64,000 bases of DNA, taken from the NCBI GenBank assembly GCA_014529385.2, contig CM043953.1:91207842-91271841 (forward strand). Direction: 5' to 3'. Within the stretch, counting starts at the first letter, position 1, and each line of letters starts with the position of its first letter. Both the position numbers and the translations under genes were made by a program. The notes under the pieces are model-generated. The model had not been told where the DNA came from. It searched no databases and saw only the letters and a list, made by a program, of their open reading frames with translations. Positions 1-11,121 of this stretch are shown piece after piece. Origin of the DNA: Adiantum capillus-veneris (lineage: Eukaryota; Streptophyta; Polypodiopsida; Polypodiales; Pteridaceae).

Positions 1-720
1 TTACCCCTTGTACAGTATACGTACAATAATATTGTCCATACTACTACGAGAAAAGCACCTTTTGAGATCATAAAGGGAAGACCTAAAAGTCCCTTGCTAC
101 TTAAAGTACATGGGAAGATCTTTGCTACTGATGAGCATAGTCTGACCTACAAGAATCTTTTCAAAAGGTTAGGGAGGCTATATCCATCTCTCAACAAAGG
201 CAAAAAGCTGCTACTGACAAGCACAAAAGGGCCTTAACGCTCAAAGAAAATGATTGGGTCTTTCTTAAGTTTCCCAAGGCTTGATTGAGGCAAATGACGG
301 GCAAAAATCCTACGGGCCATCAAAAGTATTATGCTAAATTAGCAAAAAGATACTATGGTCCTTTTCAAATCTTGAAGCCAATCAATGACATGGCTTATTA
401 ACTCAAATTTCCCAACCATTGGCTCATACACAATGCTTTTCATGTGAGTCTACGTAAGCTCTATAAAGGAGAGCCACCAAGAGAACCAATTATTAAAGAC
501 GCTCCAAAAATCAAAGACCAAGAAGAGGTGCCATAACCAGAAGCTATCCTTCGGCATGAAGACAAGGTACTACCACATGGTAAGATTATCCGATGGTATC
601 TTATAAAGTTCAAAAATTATCCTTTTGAAGATGCTAAATGGATTCAAGGAATATAGCTTAAGGATAGTATGAACCTTGTCAATGCTTACAATGCTACATT
701 GAACAATGTTTTTATCTTTT
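1..720 (+). pseudogene. Ty3/gypsy chromovirus (copy 0): integrase C-terminus and chromodomain relic
   Basis: This stretch is a close, decayed match to positions 8090-8780 of the next copy. It would encode the end of the integrase, the region with ALTxKEND-like and YYGPFQIL motifs, and a C-terminal chromodomain (roughly 560-700, around a KxKNYPFEDAKW motif). Chromodomains in this position mark chromoviruses and bind modified histones at insertion. Several in-frame stops (for example in the DMAY-stop-LKF and VP-stop-PEAI segments) make it non-coding. The upstream part of this element lies outside the window. Confidence 0.85.
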
Positions 721-1025
721 CAGACTAATCCTCTTTTGTGCACAAAATTAACTAGAATGGGCTTAGAATCATGTTTGTGATGACAACGTCATTCAAACAC
801 AAAGTAGAATTTGTCACTCTACTTTGCAGTATGATATGGACTAAAGAGCAGACATACTTGCGGGAGCTACGTCTCTCAAGAACCAAATGGATTAGTCATC
901 CATTCTGGAATGATGTCGTAGGGTGCAAAGGATCCTCTACCCACTAAGAAACGTAGACAAATGACTAAGACTTTATCTCTTCTACCTCATAGTCCAGGAC
1001 GACTATGATTTCACGAGAGAGGTAA
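721..1025 (+). other. 3' untranslated region and polypurine tract of chromovirus copy 0
   Basis: No gene. The segment matches the 3' UTR of the other chromovirus copies (8780-8988 plus 19051-19196, and on the minus strand 23609-23950). It ends in a purine run (GAGAGAGGTAA, about 1015-1025) directly before the inferred LTR start TGTCATAAAA, as expected for the plus-strand primer of reverse transcription. Confidence 0.7.
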
Positions 1026-2470
1026 TGTCATAAAATCTAATATCTAAGCAACCCCAATGATTTTCTCATATTAACCTGATTATTTAATGTGGGAGAATAA
1101 ACAGGAACAAAGGTTAAAATATAGACATGTGCTTATGGATTTGTCTCAACATGGGGCCAAGGTTAAAGGGGTCAAATGAGAAATGGTATGTTAAACAACA
1201 ATGCTACCTAATGGAGCTTAAAGACCTTAGGGTTAGCTTCACTAAATACCTCCAAAAGTTAGTGTTGAAAAGTCCTTTGACATTAGGCAAGCTAGGGTTG
1301 ACCTTGAGGTGGGAATCTTACCCAAGCATCAAGTGCTTGTCGTGCTTGCTAACTAAGATGCTTAAGGTGTTTGTGGGAACCTTGCCCAAGCTTGAGGTGC
1401 TTCTCATGCTTAAATGACTAAGGTTCTTGAAGTGTTTATTTAAAACATGATCTCTTAAGAGGCATAAACAATTTTCATGCTTAAATGACTAAGGTGCTTG
1501 AAGTGTTCAATTCAAACATTATATCTTAAGAAGCATAAAAAACACATGTCAAGATCCTCCCCATGTGGCCCTCATGATGTGCTTGAATCCTATTGGGTAG
1601 GCTTAAAGGGGTCCCATGAGAATTTAGATGCATAAAAATAAATAATTAAGTTCTTTCTCTCAAAGACGAAAAAGAGGATACATGTCCAAATAATATAATT
1701 AAATAATACAAAAGAGACAGAGTGAGAGAGAAAGGGGTGGACCAAGCATGAGAGATGGTATACTCTCCCACACACACACACACACTCTCATTGTGTGAAG
1801 TGAAAAGTGCAAGAGCTCCATCTCCATCTCCAAGCTTGTTGCGAAGTTGAGAGCCTGCACCAACACTCTTTGGCTATGGAATGCAAATTCAACCAAGAGC
1901 CATGCTTCAATGCTTAAGCTTTTCCATCTTCTCCATCTTCATTACTATGCTATTATGTTATGCTAAGCAAGAAGAGTGATGATAAGTGAGGAGCTATTTC
2001 TTTCTCCTATGAATGATTCTTCTTCCTCTTTCCTACCCTCATTCCCCACTAGCTCTCTCCACCTTCGAAGGTGTTTGAGGCCTTGGGACTAATGCTTGGG
2101 ATAGTTAATGCTTTTTGCAAAGTTTATGTTTGCTCATGTTGCATGAAGCTTTCCATCTTCATTGCATCACCTAGGTCACAAGGAACACAAAGATTGTATT
2201 GTACCAAGTCTCTCTTGATGGGAGAATCTATAATACAAACGCCTTTTACAGGGGGGGCCGGCTCCAAGTAAATCCGGTCCTCAACTATTGTCATGTTCCC
2301 TAATACTCTCTCTTGAAAAGTATTGTTCATGCCAAGTTAATTAAGTACTATGTTTATGTTACTACCATCAATTAAGTTCAGCCTCTATGTTCTCAAAGTA
2401 ATCTTATGAAAATGATCACTCTAATTCTCTTAATTCCGCTGTTCTCAAAGTTCATAGGCCATTTCCATTA
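1026..2470 (+). repeat. 3' LTR of chromovirus copy 0
   Basis: It begins TGTCATAAAATC after a polypurine run and ends in the family LTR end (GGCCATTTCCATTA). At 2471 it is joined, without the final CA, to the inside of a second LTR. It contains GCTTGAGGTGCTT-type short repeats near 1330-1440 and a CA run near 1770. Limits come from comparison with the LTRs ending at 3445 and 20810. Small ORFs inside are not genes. Confidence 0.75.
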
Positions 2471-3445
2471 TAAATTAGTTAATTCAATTAATTGTTTTTA
2501 TATTTATCAAGTCCTCTCTCTCAATGGGGAAAGGGGGACACTTGTCCCAAAACTACCCTTGTTGCATGTTATGGATCTTGCATGTAATTGGCTAGGCCTG
2601 GGAAGGTCCAATGAGCTACAAGGGGGGGTCGACCAAAGAAAGAAGGGGGCTAGCTTGGGGGTATACTCTCCCACACACACTTGCACACACTCTCAAGGGG
2701 GGGTCGACCAAAGAAAGAAGGGGGCTAGCTTGGGGGTATACTCTCTCACACACACTCACACACACTCTCATGGTGTGAAGTGCAAAGTGCACGAGCTCCA
2801 TCTCCTTCTCCAAGCTAGTAGAGAAGTTGAGAGCCTACACCAACACTCTTCGATACGGAATGCAAATCCAACCAAGAGCCGTGCTTCAATTGCTTAAGCT
2901 TTCCATCTTCATTATTATGCTATTATGTATGCTAGCAAGAAGAGTGATGATAAGTGAGGAACTACTTCTTTCTCCTATGGAATGTATCTTCTTCCTCTTC
3001 TCTACCCTCATTCCCCGCTAGCTCTCTCCACCTTTGAAGGTGTTTGAGGCCTTGGGATTGAGGCTTGGGATAGTTAATCTTTTTGCAAAGTTTTTGTTAT
3101 GCTCGTGATGCATGAAGCTTTCCATCTTCATTGCATCTCCTAGGTCACAAGTAACACAAAGATTGTATTGTACCAAGTCTCTCTCTTGATGCAAGAATCT
3201 ATAATACAAATGCCTATTGGAGGGGGGACCGGCTCCACATAAATCCGATCCTCAATTGTTGTCATGTTCTCTAAACTCTCTCTCTTGCAAAAGTCTTGTT
3301 CATGCCAAGTTAACTAAGTACTATGTTTATGTTGCTACCATCAATTAAGTTCACCCTCTATGCTCTCAAAGTAATCTCACAAAAATGTTTTTTCTAAGTT
3401 TCCTAATTCCGCTACTCTCAAAGTTCATAGGCCATTTCCATTACA
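2471..3445 (+). repeat. 5'-truncated LTR of chromovirus copy 1
   Basis: It starts at TAAATTAGTTAATT, which in the full LTR (19197-20810) is an internal site near 19889, so about 0.69 kb of the 5' end is missing. It ends TTCCATTACA at 3445, right before the PBS. It contains a local duplication of the block around AGGGGGGGTCGACCAAAG (about 2620-2760). Confidence 0.8.
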
Positions 3446-3446
3446 T

Positions 3447-3458
3447 TGGTATCGAAGC
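3447..3458 (+). promoter_or_regulatory. Primer binding site (tRNA-iMet type), copy 1
   Basis: TGGTATCGAAGC lies one base after the LTR end. It differs from the plant initiator-Met PBS TGGTATCAGAGC by a swapped GA, whereas copy 3 of the same family keeps the consensus form (minus strand, 31566-31577). Confidence 0.85.
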
Positions 3459-4081
3459 ATTTGGCTTCTATTTTCTTGCTTAAGAAGAGAGGTCCTTAAG
3501 TAGCCTATTAATGGTTGATTTTGTTAATTATATTAGGGTAAGTGGATTGGGATCTATTATCGATTTTGTTGAGCCCACTATGTGGGATACGGTGCACACC
3601 TCCGGAGATTTTGGACTTAATAATGGGGTCTTTTTAGACTTGCCTATGAGTTTACCATTATTGATCCATAAGAAGTCCGAAAGGAGCTAGCCCTTGGCCA
3701 TTAGGCAAATTTGGACTCACAAAGGGGCCCTTTAAGAAGTTTGACTTTACCTCTCTCTACCAAAACGGGTGCATGGATAAATTTTTGCAAATAAACTCCA
3801 AAGTTGGCGGAGGTTTGACAGTTAGAATGTCCTCTTCAAGCTCTATCTACTAATATATAGCACGCCATGAGATTCCTCATATTTTAGAAAATTCTTTTTT
3901 TGATTCACCTATGATGTGACAACTCTGTCGGAATCTAAGTACTCCACTACTCTCTATAATTAACCAACTCAAGACGTGGGTATAGATACTTAAATCCTGA
4001 GTTTCAAAGGCTAAGAGGAGTAGTAACTAAGGTTTTGAATTGCCAAAGCACACACTAAGCAAGTACTCAAATTTTGTTAAC
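3459..4081 (+). other. Untranslated leader of chromovirus copy 1
   Basis: No gene seen. It matches the leaders of copies 2 (28346-28740) and 3 (31240-31560) and runs from the PBS to the gag start codon. Confidence 0.7.
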
Positions 4082-5378
4082 ATGGCTGACAATAACCAAG
4101 AGAGTAGAATGAACATTGATAACTTTGATTTTGCACATGAAGGTTCTAATGATGATGCCCCCATGTTTGTTAATTATCTTGTTAGTGGGTTGCAAAAAGC
4201 TATGGGAAACCTTGCTTTGCAAGCCAAAGTTACTCAACAACTTCGCGCTTATGAGATTTCCCTTCCTCTCCAAGAGGAGAGAGATCTTAGGAGGCCTCTT
4301 GATGAGACCCCCAAAAGAAGACTCTCTCCCATACGAGAGGAGGAATCTAAAGAGCAAGAAAGTAATGAAACTTTAAGTTCCTCTGAAGATGTGGCTCCAT
4401 GAAGACGGCGGTCAAGACGATCGCCAACTCCTCCCAAGAGGAAACAATCGACCCACAGTCCTTCTCCTCATCACTCCAAAAGGGAAGAGAGGAAACAAAG
4501 GAAGGAAAGGGAAAGAAAGAGGTCATCTTCTTCACCTTCCTCCTCTTTTGATGAAAGATGTGGCTATTCTCCTAGAGAATACAAGAGGGGCCTGCATGGT
4601 GAAAGTCACAAAAGTTTAAGAAGTTTAAAGAGGAAGGAAAGACTATCTCTTTTCTTACCTATAATGGCACCTTTGATACCACCGACAAAGTATTGGCCTT
4701 CATCCAACAATTTGATGCGACCTTTGGAGATGAGGGCTTCACGAAGTCCTCTAAGATACGCCATGTAGCTATGCACTTCCAGAAATCGGCTCGTCAATGG
4801 TGGGCTAGCCTTTGTGGAAACAATGAAGCTCCAAAGACATGGAAAACTCTATGAGTTTCCATCATGAAGCAATTCCTTTCAAGTGATGCAAAGGAAAAAG
4901 TGCTCCCATTTACAAATATGTGGACAAGTTTTGGGATATACATCTCAAGGCTATTGTCTTCCAAAAGATAGACGTCGCCGAGCAAAAGAAACAATTTTGT
5001 GCGGGATTACCTAAAGAGATGGCCGAGTGCATCAACTCCCAACGGCCTTGTTCTATCACCGAAGTAATCCACCATACCACGATTTCTTTGCACGTCAATT
5101 TTCAACAAGGGGCTAGACGGAATGTCAAGCCCATGGAAAGCAAAGACAAATGTGATGCAAAGGGGAAAACCAATGCCCAAAATTCTTCTCAAGGCAATTC
5201 CAACAACAACAATCGGTCCAAGAAGAAGGGAGTTTACAAAGTTAAAAACAAACTTTCTCTTGAAGAGCTTGAAGCTTTTCACAAGGACCATAAATGTTTT
5301 AAGTGTGGGGAGTAAGGACATGGCTATTGTTCTTTTCCCAAGAGAAATGCTCGCAATAAGACTCCTCGAGCTTCCACC
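4082..5378 (+). pseudogene. Chromovirus gag (capsid/nucleocapsid) relic, copy 1
   Basis: The reading frame starts at ATG 4082 (Met-Ala-Asp-Asn-Asn). It shows a Ser/Arg/Lys-rich stretch (about 4400-4620) and the capsid region with motifs such as FxDIHLKAIVFQK (4930-4970). A zinc knuckle CFKCGE follows near 5294-5350 and is broken by a TAA at 5312-5314. A TGA at 4400 (Arg codon in copy 2) and later frameshifts split it into several ORFs. In an active element Gag forms the cytoplasmic virus-like particle that packages the RNA. Confidence 0.85.
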
Positions 5379-5432
5379 ATCGAAGCTCCAAAAGAGGATG
5401 CTCATTGCAAAGGATGACCTCTCTCCTATGCT

Positions 5433-6011
5433 TTGGGAAAGGTAAGGGAGCATGATGCCTTCATCTTGTTTGACCCTGGCTCTACTCACTTCATATCAGT
5501 AGAGTTGGCCACCAAGTTGGGCATTCAAGCTTTTGAGATGGAAGATACTGTTATTGCAGATACAGCTTTCAAGGGACAACAAGCCTCCGTTACTCCCTTG
5601 ATTGGGAAGTTGAGGCTTCATGTCCAAAGCTATGTCGACAAAGAAGACTTTTTCATCTCTCCTCTCCAACATGAGGATGCTATCCTAGGGGCCCCATGGT
5701 TCAAATGCATGGCTACCAACATAAAGTTCCCTAAAAGGAGAACCTACTTCACCTACAAGGGCAAGAGCATGTATATAGATGCTAGTGAGTCTGGTCGTAC
5801 TATACCACTTGTTAATCCTCCTGATTTTTATAAATCAATAAAGAGCTCAGTTTGTGTGTACTTGATTTTTGTCAAAGAGTCCCTAAAAGGTCCTAATGTT
5901 TCATCAAATGTAAATGGTAAGAATCAAGAATATTTAGACTTGTCTAATTTTTTAAAAGGATTCCAAGATGTATTCATCTATGATATCCCTATGGACTTAC
6001 CTCCAAAATGA
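5433..6011 (+). pseudogene. Chromovirus aspartic protease relic, copy 1
   Basis: The longest open stretch of this pol (192 codons). It has the retropepsin active-site segment ILFDPGSTHF near its start, with DPGS in place of the common D-S/T-G. Copy 2 has the same DPGST, so this looks like a family trait and not a new mutation. A later ILGAPWF segment (about 5680) is the usual second protease motif. It runs into the region preceding RT (DIPMDLPPK) and stops there. Confidence 0.85.
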
Positions 6012-7260
6012 TGGAATGGTGACCATCGAATTGAGTTCCTACCACAAAGCTCTTCGCCTAACAAGCCTTCTTGTCGAGTTTCCCAAGCTCAACAAGAGGA
6101 TATCATGAGGCAAGTACCAGAATTGGTAGACAAAGGGATGGGGAGGCCTAGTTCCTCTCCCTTTTGTTCTCTAGTCCTTTTAGTGCAAAAGAAAGATGGT
6201 ACATACCGTATGTGTGTGGACTATCGAGCACTAAACCATATCACTATCAAAACAGATTTATCATGCCTCGGGTAGAAGATCTATTTGATAAGCTACAAGG
6301 CTCTACCTACTTCAGTAGGATTGACCTTAAAAGTGGCTATCATCGAATAAGGATATTGGATGAAGATATCATAAAGACTGTGTTTCGTACAACGTTTGGT
6401 CTTTATGAACATCTAGTCATGCCTTTTGGCTTGACTAATGCACCAGCCACGTTCAAATCTAATGGAGAAAATCTTTAGACACTACAAAATTCATTGGAGT
6501 GTTCTTTAATGATATCATCACTGTACTCCAAGTCCTTGGAGAAACACAAGCCACGTCTCCAAGTGATCTTTCAAGCATTGAGGGAGAACAAGCTTTTTCT
6601 CAACCAAAAGAAAAGTGAATTTTTCCTTCAAGAGATTCAATACTTAGGTCACATTATCCCTCAAGATAGTATCCGTATGGATCTATCAAAGTTAGAGGTA
6701 ATAAAAGCATGGCCTAATCCAAGGAATCTACATGAGCTAAGAAGCTTTATTGGTATGTGTACATATTGAAGAGTCTTCATAGCAAAATTTTCTCAAATAG
6801 CGGGACCATTACATGACTTAACAAAGAATAACGTTAAGTATACATGGATTTGTAAGGAGCAAAATGCTTTTGACAAGCTCAAAGAGAAGCTTACCTCTCA
6901 ACTAGTCCTCAGCTTCCAGATCTCTCAAAGCCATTTGAGGTCCAATGTGATTCTTGTGGTGATTTCCTTGGAGCAGTCTTGTCAACAAGGGCATGCCATA
7001 GCGTATGAGAGCCGAAGGCTCAATATGGATGAGCGGTCTTGGGGGCATTTACAAGAAAGATCTTTTAGTTGTTCTACATGCCCTAGACACATGGAAGCAC
7101 TATTTATTGGGGACTCCATTCATTTTACGAACAGACCACCACAGTCTCAAGTACTTCATGATGCAAACCAAGATTTTCGACAAACAAATGAGGTGGAAAA
7201 TTTTTCTTTTGCATTTTAATTTTCATATTGCTCACATTGCTAGTTGGTAAGCACAATCAA
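6012..7260 (+). pseudogene. Chromovirus reverse transcriptase and RNase H relic, copy 1
   Basis: RT motifs in order: CVDYRALNH (about 6218), [11 protein letters not shown] (6319), [12 protein letters not shown] (6418) and LGHIIPQD (6650). The catalytic box reads FNDII (about 6503) where copy 2 has FFDDII, so the first catalytic Asp is lost. RNase H follows with FEVQCDSCGD (about 6935), HAIAYESRRL (6990) and TDHHSLKYF (7130). Multiple frameshifts and stops are present. In an active element this enzyme copies the RNA into DNA inside the particle. Confidence 0.88.
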
Positions 7261-8777
7261 GTGGCTGATGCACTTTCACGACAACTAAAAGTTAATGCGG
7301 TGTCTATAGCAACTCACTATGATCTATCTTCTATGATAGATGAGTATTCTATTGACCCTGACTTTATAGGCAAAATATCAGCCCTTGCTTTGGGAAAGAA
7401 AGAGGAACCATTCACCTTGTAGGATGGTTATCTTCTCCACGGCAATAGGCTATATGCTACCCACTCCCTTCGTGAGAAAATCATGTATGAATCCCATGCT
7501 CCTCCTTATACGGGGCATAGAGGCATTCAACCTACTCTTGGAGGAGTAGAGACGTATTTCTATTGCCTACCATGAAAGTGGACATACAAGAGTATGTTTC
7601 AAAATGTATGATATGCCAAAAAACTAAGTATGATAGAGGGAAGCAACCTGGATGACTCCAGCCATTGCCTATCCCAAATTCACCATGGGAGAGCATATCC
7701 ATGGATTTCATCTTTGGATTAGCCAAGTCTATCCATGGGAATACGAGAATATGGACAATAGTCAATAGGTTTAGCAATCAAGCACACTTTATACTTGTCA
7801 AAGAAACTATTAAGGCACACCAAATGGCAACTCTCTTCATATCTTAGATTTTCAAATACCATGGATTGGCAACTTCCATCGTGTCAAATAGAGATCCTAG
7901 AATGACCAATACTTTTTGGAAAGGTCTCTTTGAAAATCTAGATACAAGATTGAACTTCTCTTTGGCGTATCACCCACAAACACATGGCCAAAGTGAGATA
8001 ACCAATCTTACGATACTCGATCTACTAAAGACTTATGTGACAAAAGTAGATCAACGCTCACAATGGGAGAATAACTTACCTCTTGTAGAGTATGCATGAA
8101 ATAACACTGTCCATACTTCAACGAGAAAAGCACCTTTTGAAATCATTGAGGAAAGAGCTAAAAGTCCCTTGCTACTTAAAGTACATGGGAAGATCTTCAC
8201 TGCCGATGAGTATAGCCGTGACCTGCAAGAATCTTTTCAAAAGATTAAGGAGGCTATATCCATCTCTCAACAAAGGCCAAAAGCTATTGCTTACAAGCAC
8301 AAAAGGGCCTTAACATTCAAAGAAAATGATTGGGCCTTACTTAAGTTTCCCAAGGCTCGATTGAGGCAAACCACGGGCAAAAATCCTACGGGACATCAAA
8401 TGTATTATACTAAACTAGCAAAAAGATACTATGGTCCTTTTCAAATATTGAAGCCAATCAATGAGATGGATTATCAACTCAAGTTGCCCAACCATTGGCT
8501 CATACACAATGCTTTTCATATGAGCCTACTTAAGCCCTACAAAGGAGAGCCACCAAGTGAACCAATTATTGAAGACCCTCCCAAAATTGAATACCAAGAA
8601 GAGGTGCTACAACCCGAAGTTATCCTTCAGCATGAAGACAAGGTACTACGACATGGTAATGGATGGCTTCTTATTAAGCTCAAAAATTATCCTTTTGAAG
8701 ATGCTAGATGGATGCAAGGAGTACAGCTTAAGGATAGTATGAACCTTGTCAATGCTTACAATGCTATATTAGAGTAA
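7261..8777 (+). pseudogene. Chromovirus integrase with C-terminal chromodomain relic, copy 1
   Basis: It shows the zinc-binding part (HAPPYTGHRGI about 7500, with CxxC remnants near 7610) and the catalytic core. The core includes SISMDFIFG (about 7690), SNRDPRMTN (7880) and HPQTHGQSEITN (7970; the Glu of DDE is present). The C-terminal part has YYGPFQIL (8425) and NAFHMSLLKPYKG (8510). A chromodomain follows at about 8625-8760 (VLRHGNGWLLIKLKNYPFED). The last 202 codons (8169-8777) are open, but stops upstream kill the gene. Confidence 0.88.
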
Positions 8778-8992
8778 GCATATGTACAAATTTCTTTTGA
8801 ATGACCAATGTTTTTGTCTTATAAGACTAGTTCTTTTTTTTTATATATACACAAATTTAAATAGTGTGCATGCTTAGAATCATGTTTGTGATGCCAACAT
8901 CTCTCAAACACCAAGTAGAATTTGTCACTCTACTTGGGAGAATGAAATGGACTAAAGAGAAGACATGCTTATGGGCTATGTCTCCCAAGCAC
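8778..8992 (+). other. 3' UTR of chromovirus copy 1, left part
   Basis: No gene. It continues at 19051 after the inserted Tat element; the uninterrupted form is seen on the minus strand at about 23740-23950. The last four bases, GCAC, are the target-site duplication. Confidence 0.8.
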
Positions 8993-10982
8993 TGAGAGCG
9001 GATTTTTGAGATGGGGCTCAACTCAAGGCTCCCACCAGACAACCACTCCGTGAGACCCTACACACGCATATTTCTTAGGGGCACCACCCTCTTTTATGGA
9101 GAAAGAAGGAAACCAAAACAAACCATATACAACACACACACACACACACACACACACCTTCCTTATGTGCTTCAACACAAAATGCCCTTCAACCATTCAA
9201 CACACGCTCCTTAAGCAATCCCTTTGAACACTGCACAAACTCACATGCAAAGATTGACCTTCACCATATTAGTGCTCATATACTTCTAAGAAAAGCAACC
9301 ACAAAACCTTAAAACTCAAAACACCATAATCCACAAATACTTGACAATTCCTTTCCTTTCCCAAAAGAAGAGACTACTTACACACATAAGGCGGCATGCA
9401 TAGAGAGCTCTTCTCCATCTATGCAGCCCCAAGACTTACTTACACACAACATAAGGAGAGAAGCCAAACAAATAGACACCATGGTGCACAAAAAACTTTC
9501 TCAACAAACAAGCAACCCAATGAGCACAAAATATGAGAAGCTGCCAAGATATGCTTACCAATTTTACATGCGTTTAGAGCAAAAGTGTGACGACGACACC
9601 CCAATTGCAACAATTTGTTGATCAAACCATGAGATAGATCATTGAACTTGATATCCTTACTCTCATATAGAATCTACAATCCTTATTTAGGGATGAGTAT
9701 GGTAAGAGAAATGTTTGAAAGAGAATGGTAGCAATAGCATATTGATGCTCTCTCTATGGTGCTGCTTATGATAGCGAGCTTAGGAAATGGATAGGGAGAC
9801 AAGAGGAGAGAGAGATTAGGGCTTCCCTAACCTTAGAGGAGCTTATTTGCAACAATGGAGTAGGTGTGTGTATTTTTGTGCTTGCCAAAGGGCCTTTTTA
9901 TAGTTGTACAAGACCTTGGGTTAGGTTAAACTTGACTAGGGTAGGTAATTAACCATAGTTAGGTTCCCTTTTGACCATTCCTTCAATTATGCAAATAAGG
10001 GACTTATTTTTTCATTAAAAATATCCTTTTAAGTCGTGGAGGCTCCATAAGGGTTGATAATGTATGTGGGCCCCACCATGATGTCCCTCCAGTGGCTCCT
10101 GCAGAGTGTCCCCATCCTGTTTGTTGTGTCTCTGGAAGCATCTTGAGCCGACCCCTCCACATGCAAGTGGTTTTTAACTCCCCATTGGTATTTTAGAATG
10201 TTGGAGAAGTCAAGAAAACTTTTCACCTTTGTGGTTTACCTGATTGTAACTTTGACCTGTAGTAACAGTGTCCGAAGCACCTTGTTTTCACCATAACTTT
10301 CAGCCTGTAACTCAGAATTGGGTGCTGTAAAAGGCAAAGTTGACCTTCTCAAAGTGTTTAAGCTGATTTTGGAGTGTTACTCAAGTATACCCACGAGCTA
10401 TGGCGTTCAAGATGCATCCAAAACACCTTTTGAACCAAGTCTCCTTGTAGGGGGCCCTTTAGCATGCATCCAAGGTTTAGCATGCTTTTTTCAAAAGAGA
10501 ATCCACCTTAAACAAATGAGGTAGGCTCCAATAAAGTTTGATTTATTGGGGATATACATTATATTTAAGATTTGTTGACCAACACGAGTAAATGTTCCAA
10601 GAGTTGGTCACATAGTGGTGGGGAAGGGAAGGCCTACAAGGTTAACCCTACCCTTGAGAAAAGATGGGTAAGATAAGTGTCCATAAATTATTTATTTACA
10701 AATTATGGGATGTAGATAGCTATTTAAATTAGTAAAGGTAATAAGTTAAAAGAATATGCAGTAAAAAAACTAGGAGAGTAGAATTAAGTTTACTATTTAT
10801 ATTTAGCATGAAGAGAGAAATATGATGTAAATGCATAAAGATCTAAGAAGGGTAAGGTGTTTGTATGGAAAAAGGCTATTACGGAAAGAGAGAATGAACA
10901 CTAAGTTAAAACTTTGATAAAAAATATATACATTTGAGTAGAAATATAGTTCAAATGCAAGGTTACCATTTAACGCTACTCA
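8993..10982 (-). repeat. 3' LTR of the Tat element
   Basis: 1990 bp. On the plus strand it starts TGAGAGCGGATTTT and ends AACGCTACTCA. It is near-identical to 17054-19050, with a shorter CA microsatellite at about 9133-9158. Apparent small ORFs (9421-9621, 10029-10226) are LTR sequence, repeated in the other LTR, and not genes. Confidence 0.95.
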
Positions 10983-10999
10983 TATTAGCCCTCCCCCTT
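10983..10999 (-). promoter_or_regulatory. Polypurine tract of the Tat element
   Basis: On the minus strand this reads AAGGGGGAGGGCTAATA directly before the LTR start TGAGTAGCG. It is the expected plus-strand primer, and it also fixes the element's orientation and LTR edge. Confidence 0.88.
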
Positions 11000-11121
11000 C
11001 ATCTAGGATCATTCATGCTCCTAAATGAAACAAAAGAGTTTTTTTTTTTTTTTTTTTTTTTTCTAAAAAAAGGAGGAGTGATATACACTCTTTTACTCCA
11101 TTAGACCTGCTTTTCATTACC
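11000..11121 (-). repeat. Poly(T) run in the Tat element 3' UTR
   Basis: Short untranslated segment between the integrase stop and the PPT. It holds an uninterrupted T run (about 11041-11062), A-rich in the element's sense. No gene. Confidence 0.8.

Noticed and set aside
1127-1417. 96-codon ORF in the copy 0 LTR
   Set aside because: Lies wholly inside an LTR and is broken in the matching positions of other LTR copies.
9421-9621. 66-codon ORF repeated identically at 17488-17688
   Set aside because: Both copies lie at the same place in the two LTRs of the Tat element, so repetition reflects LTR identity, not a conserved gene.
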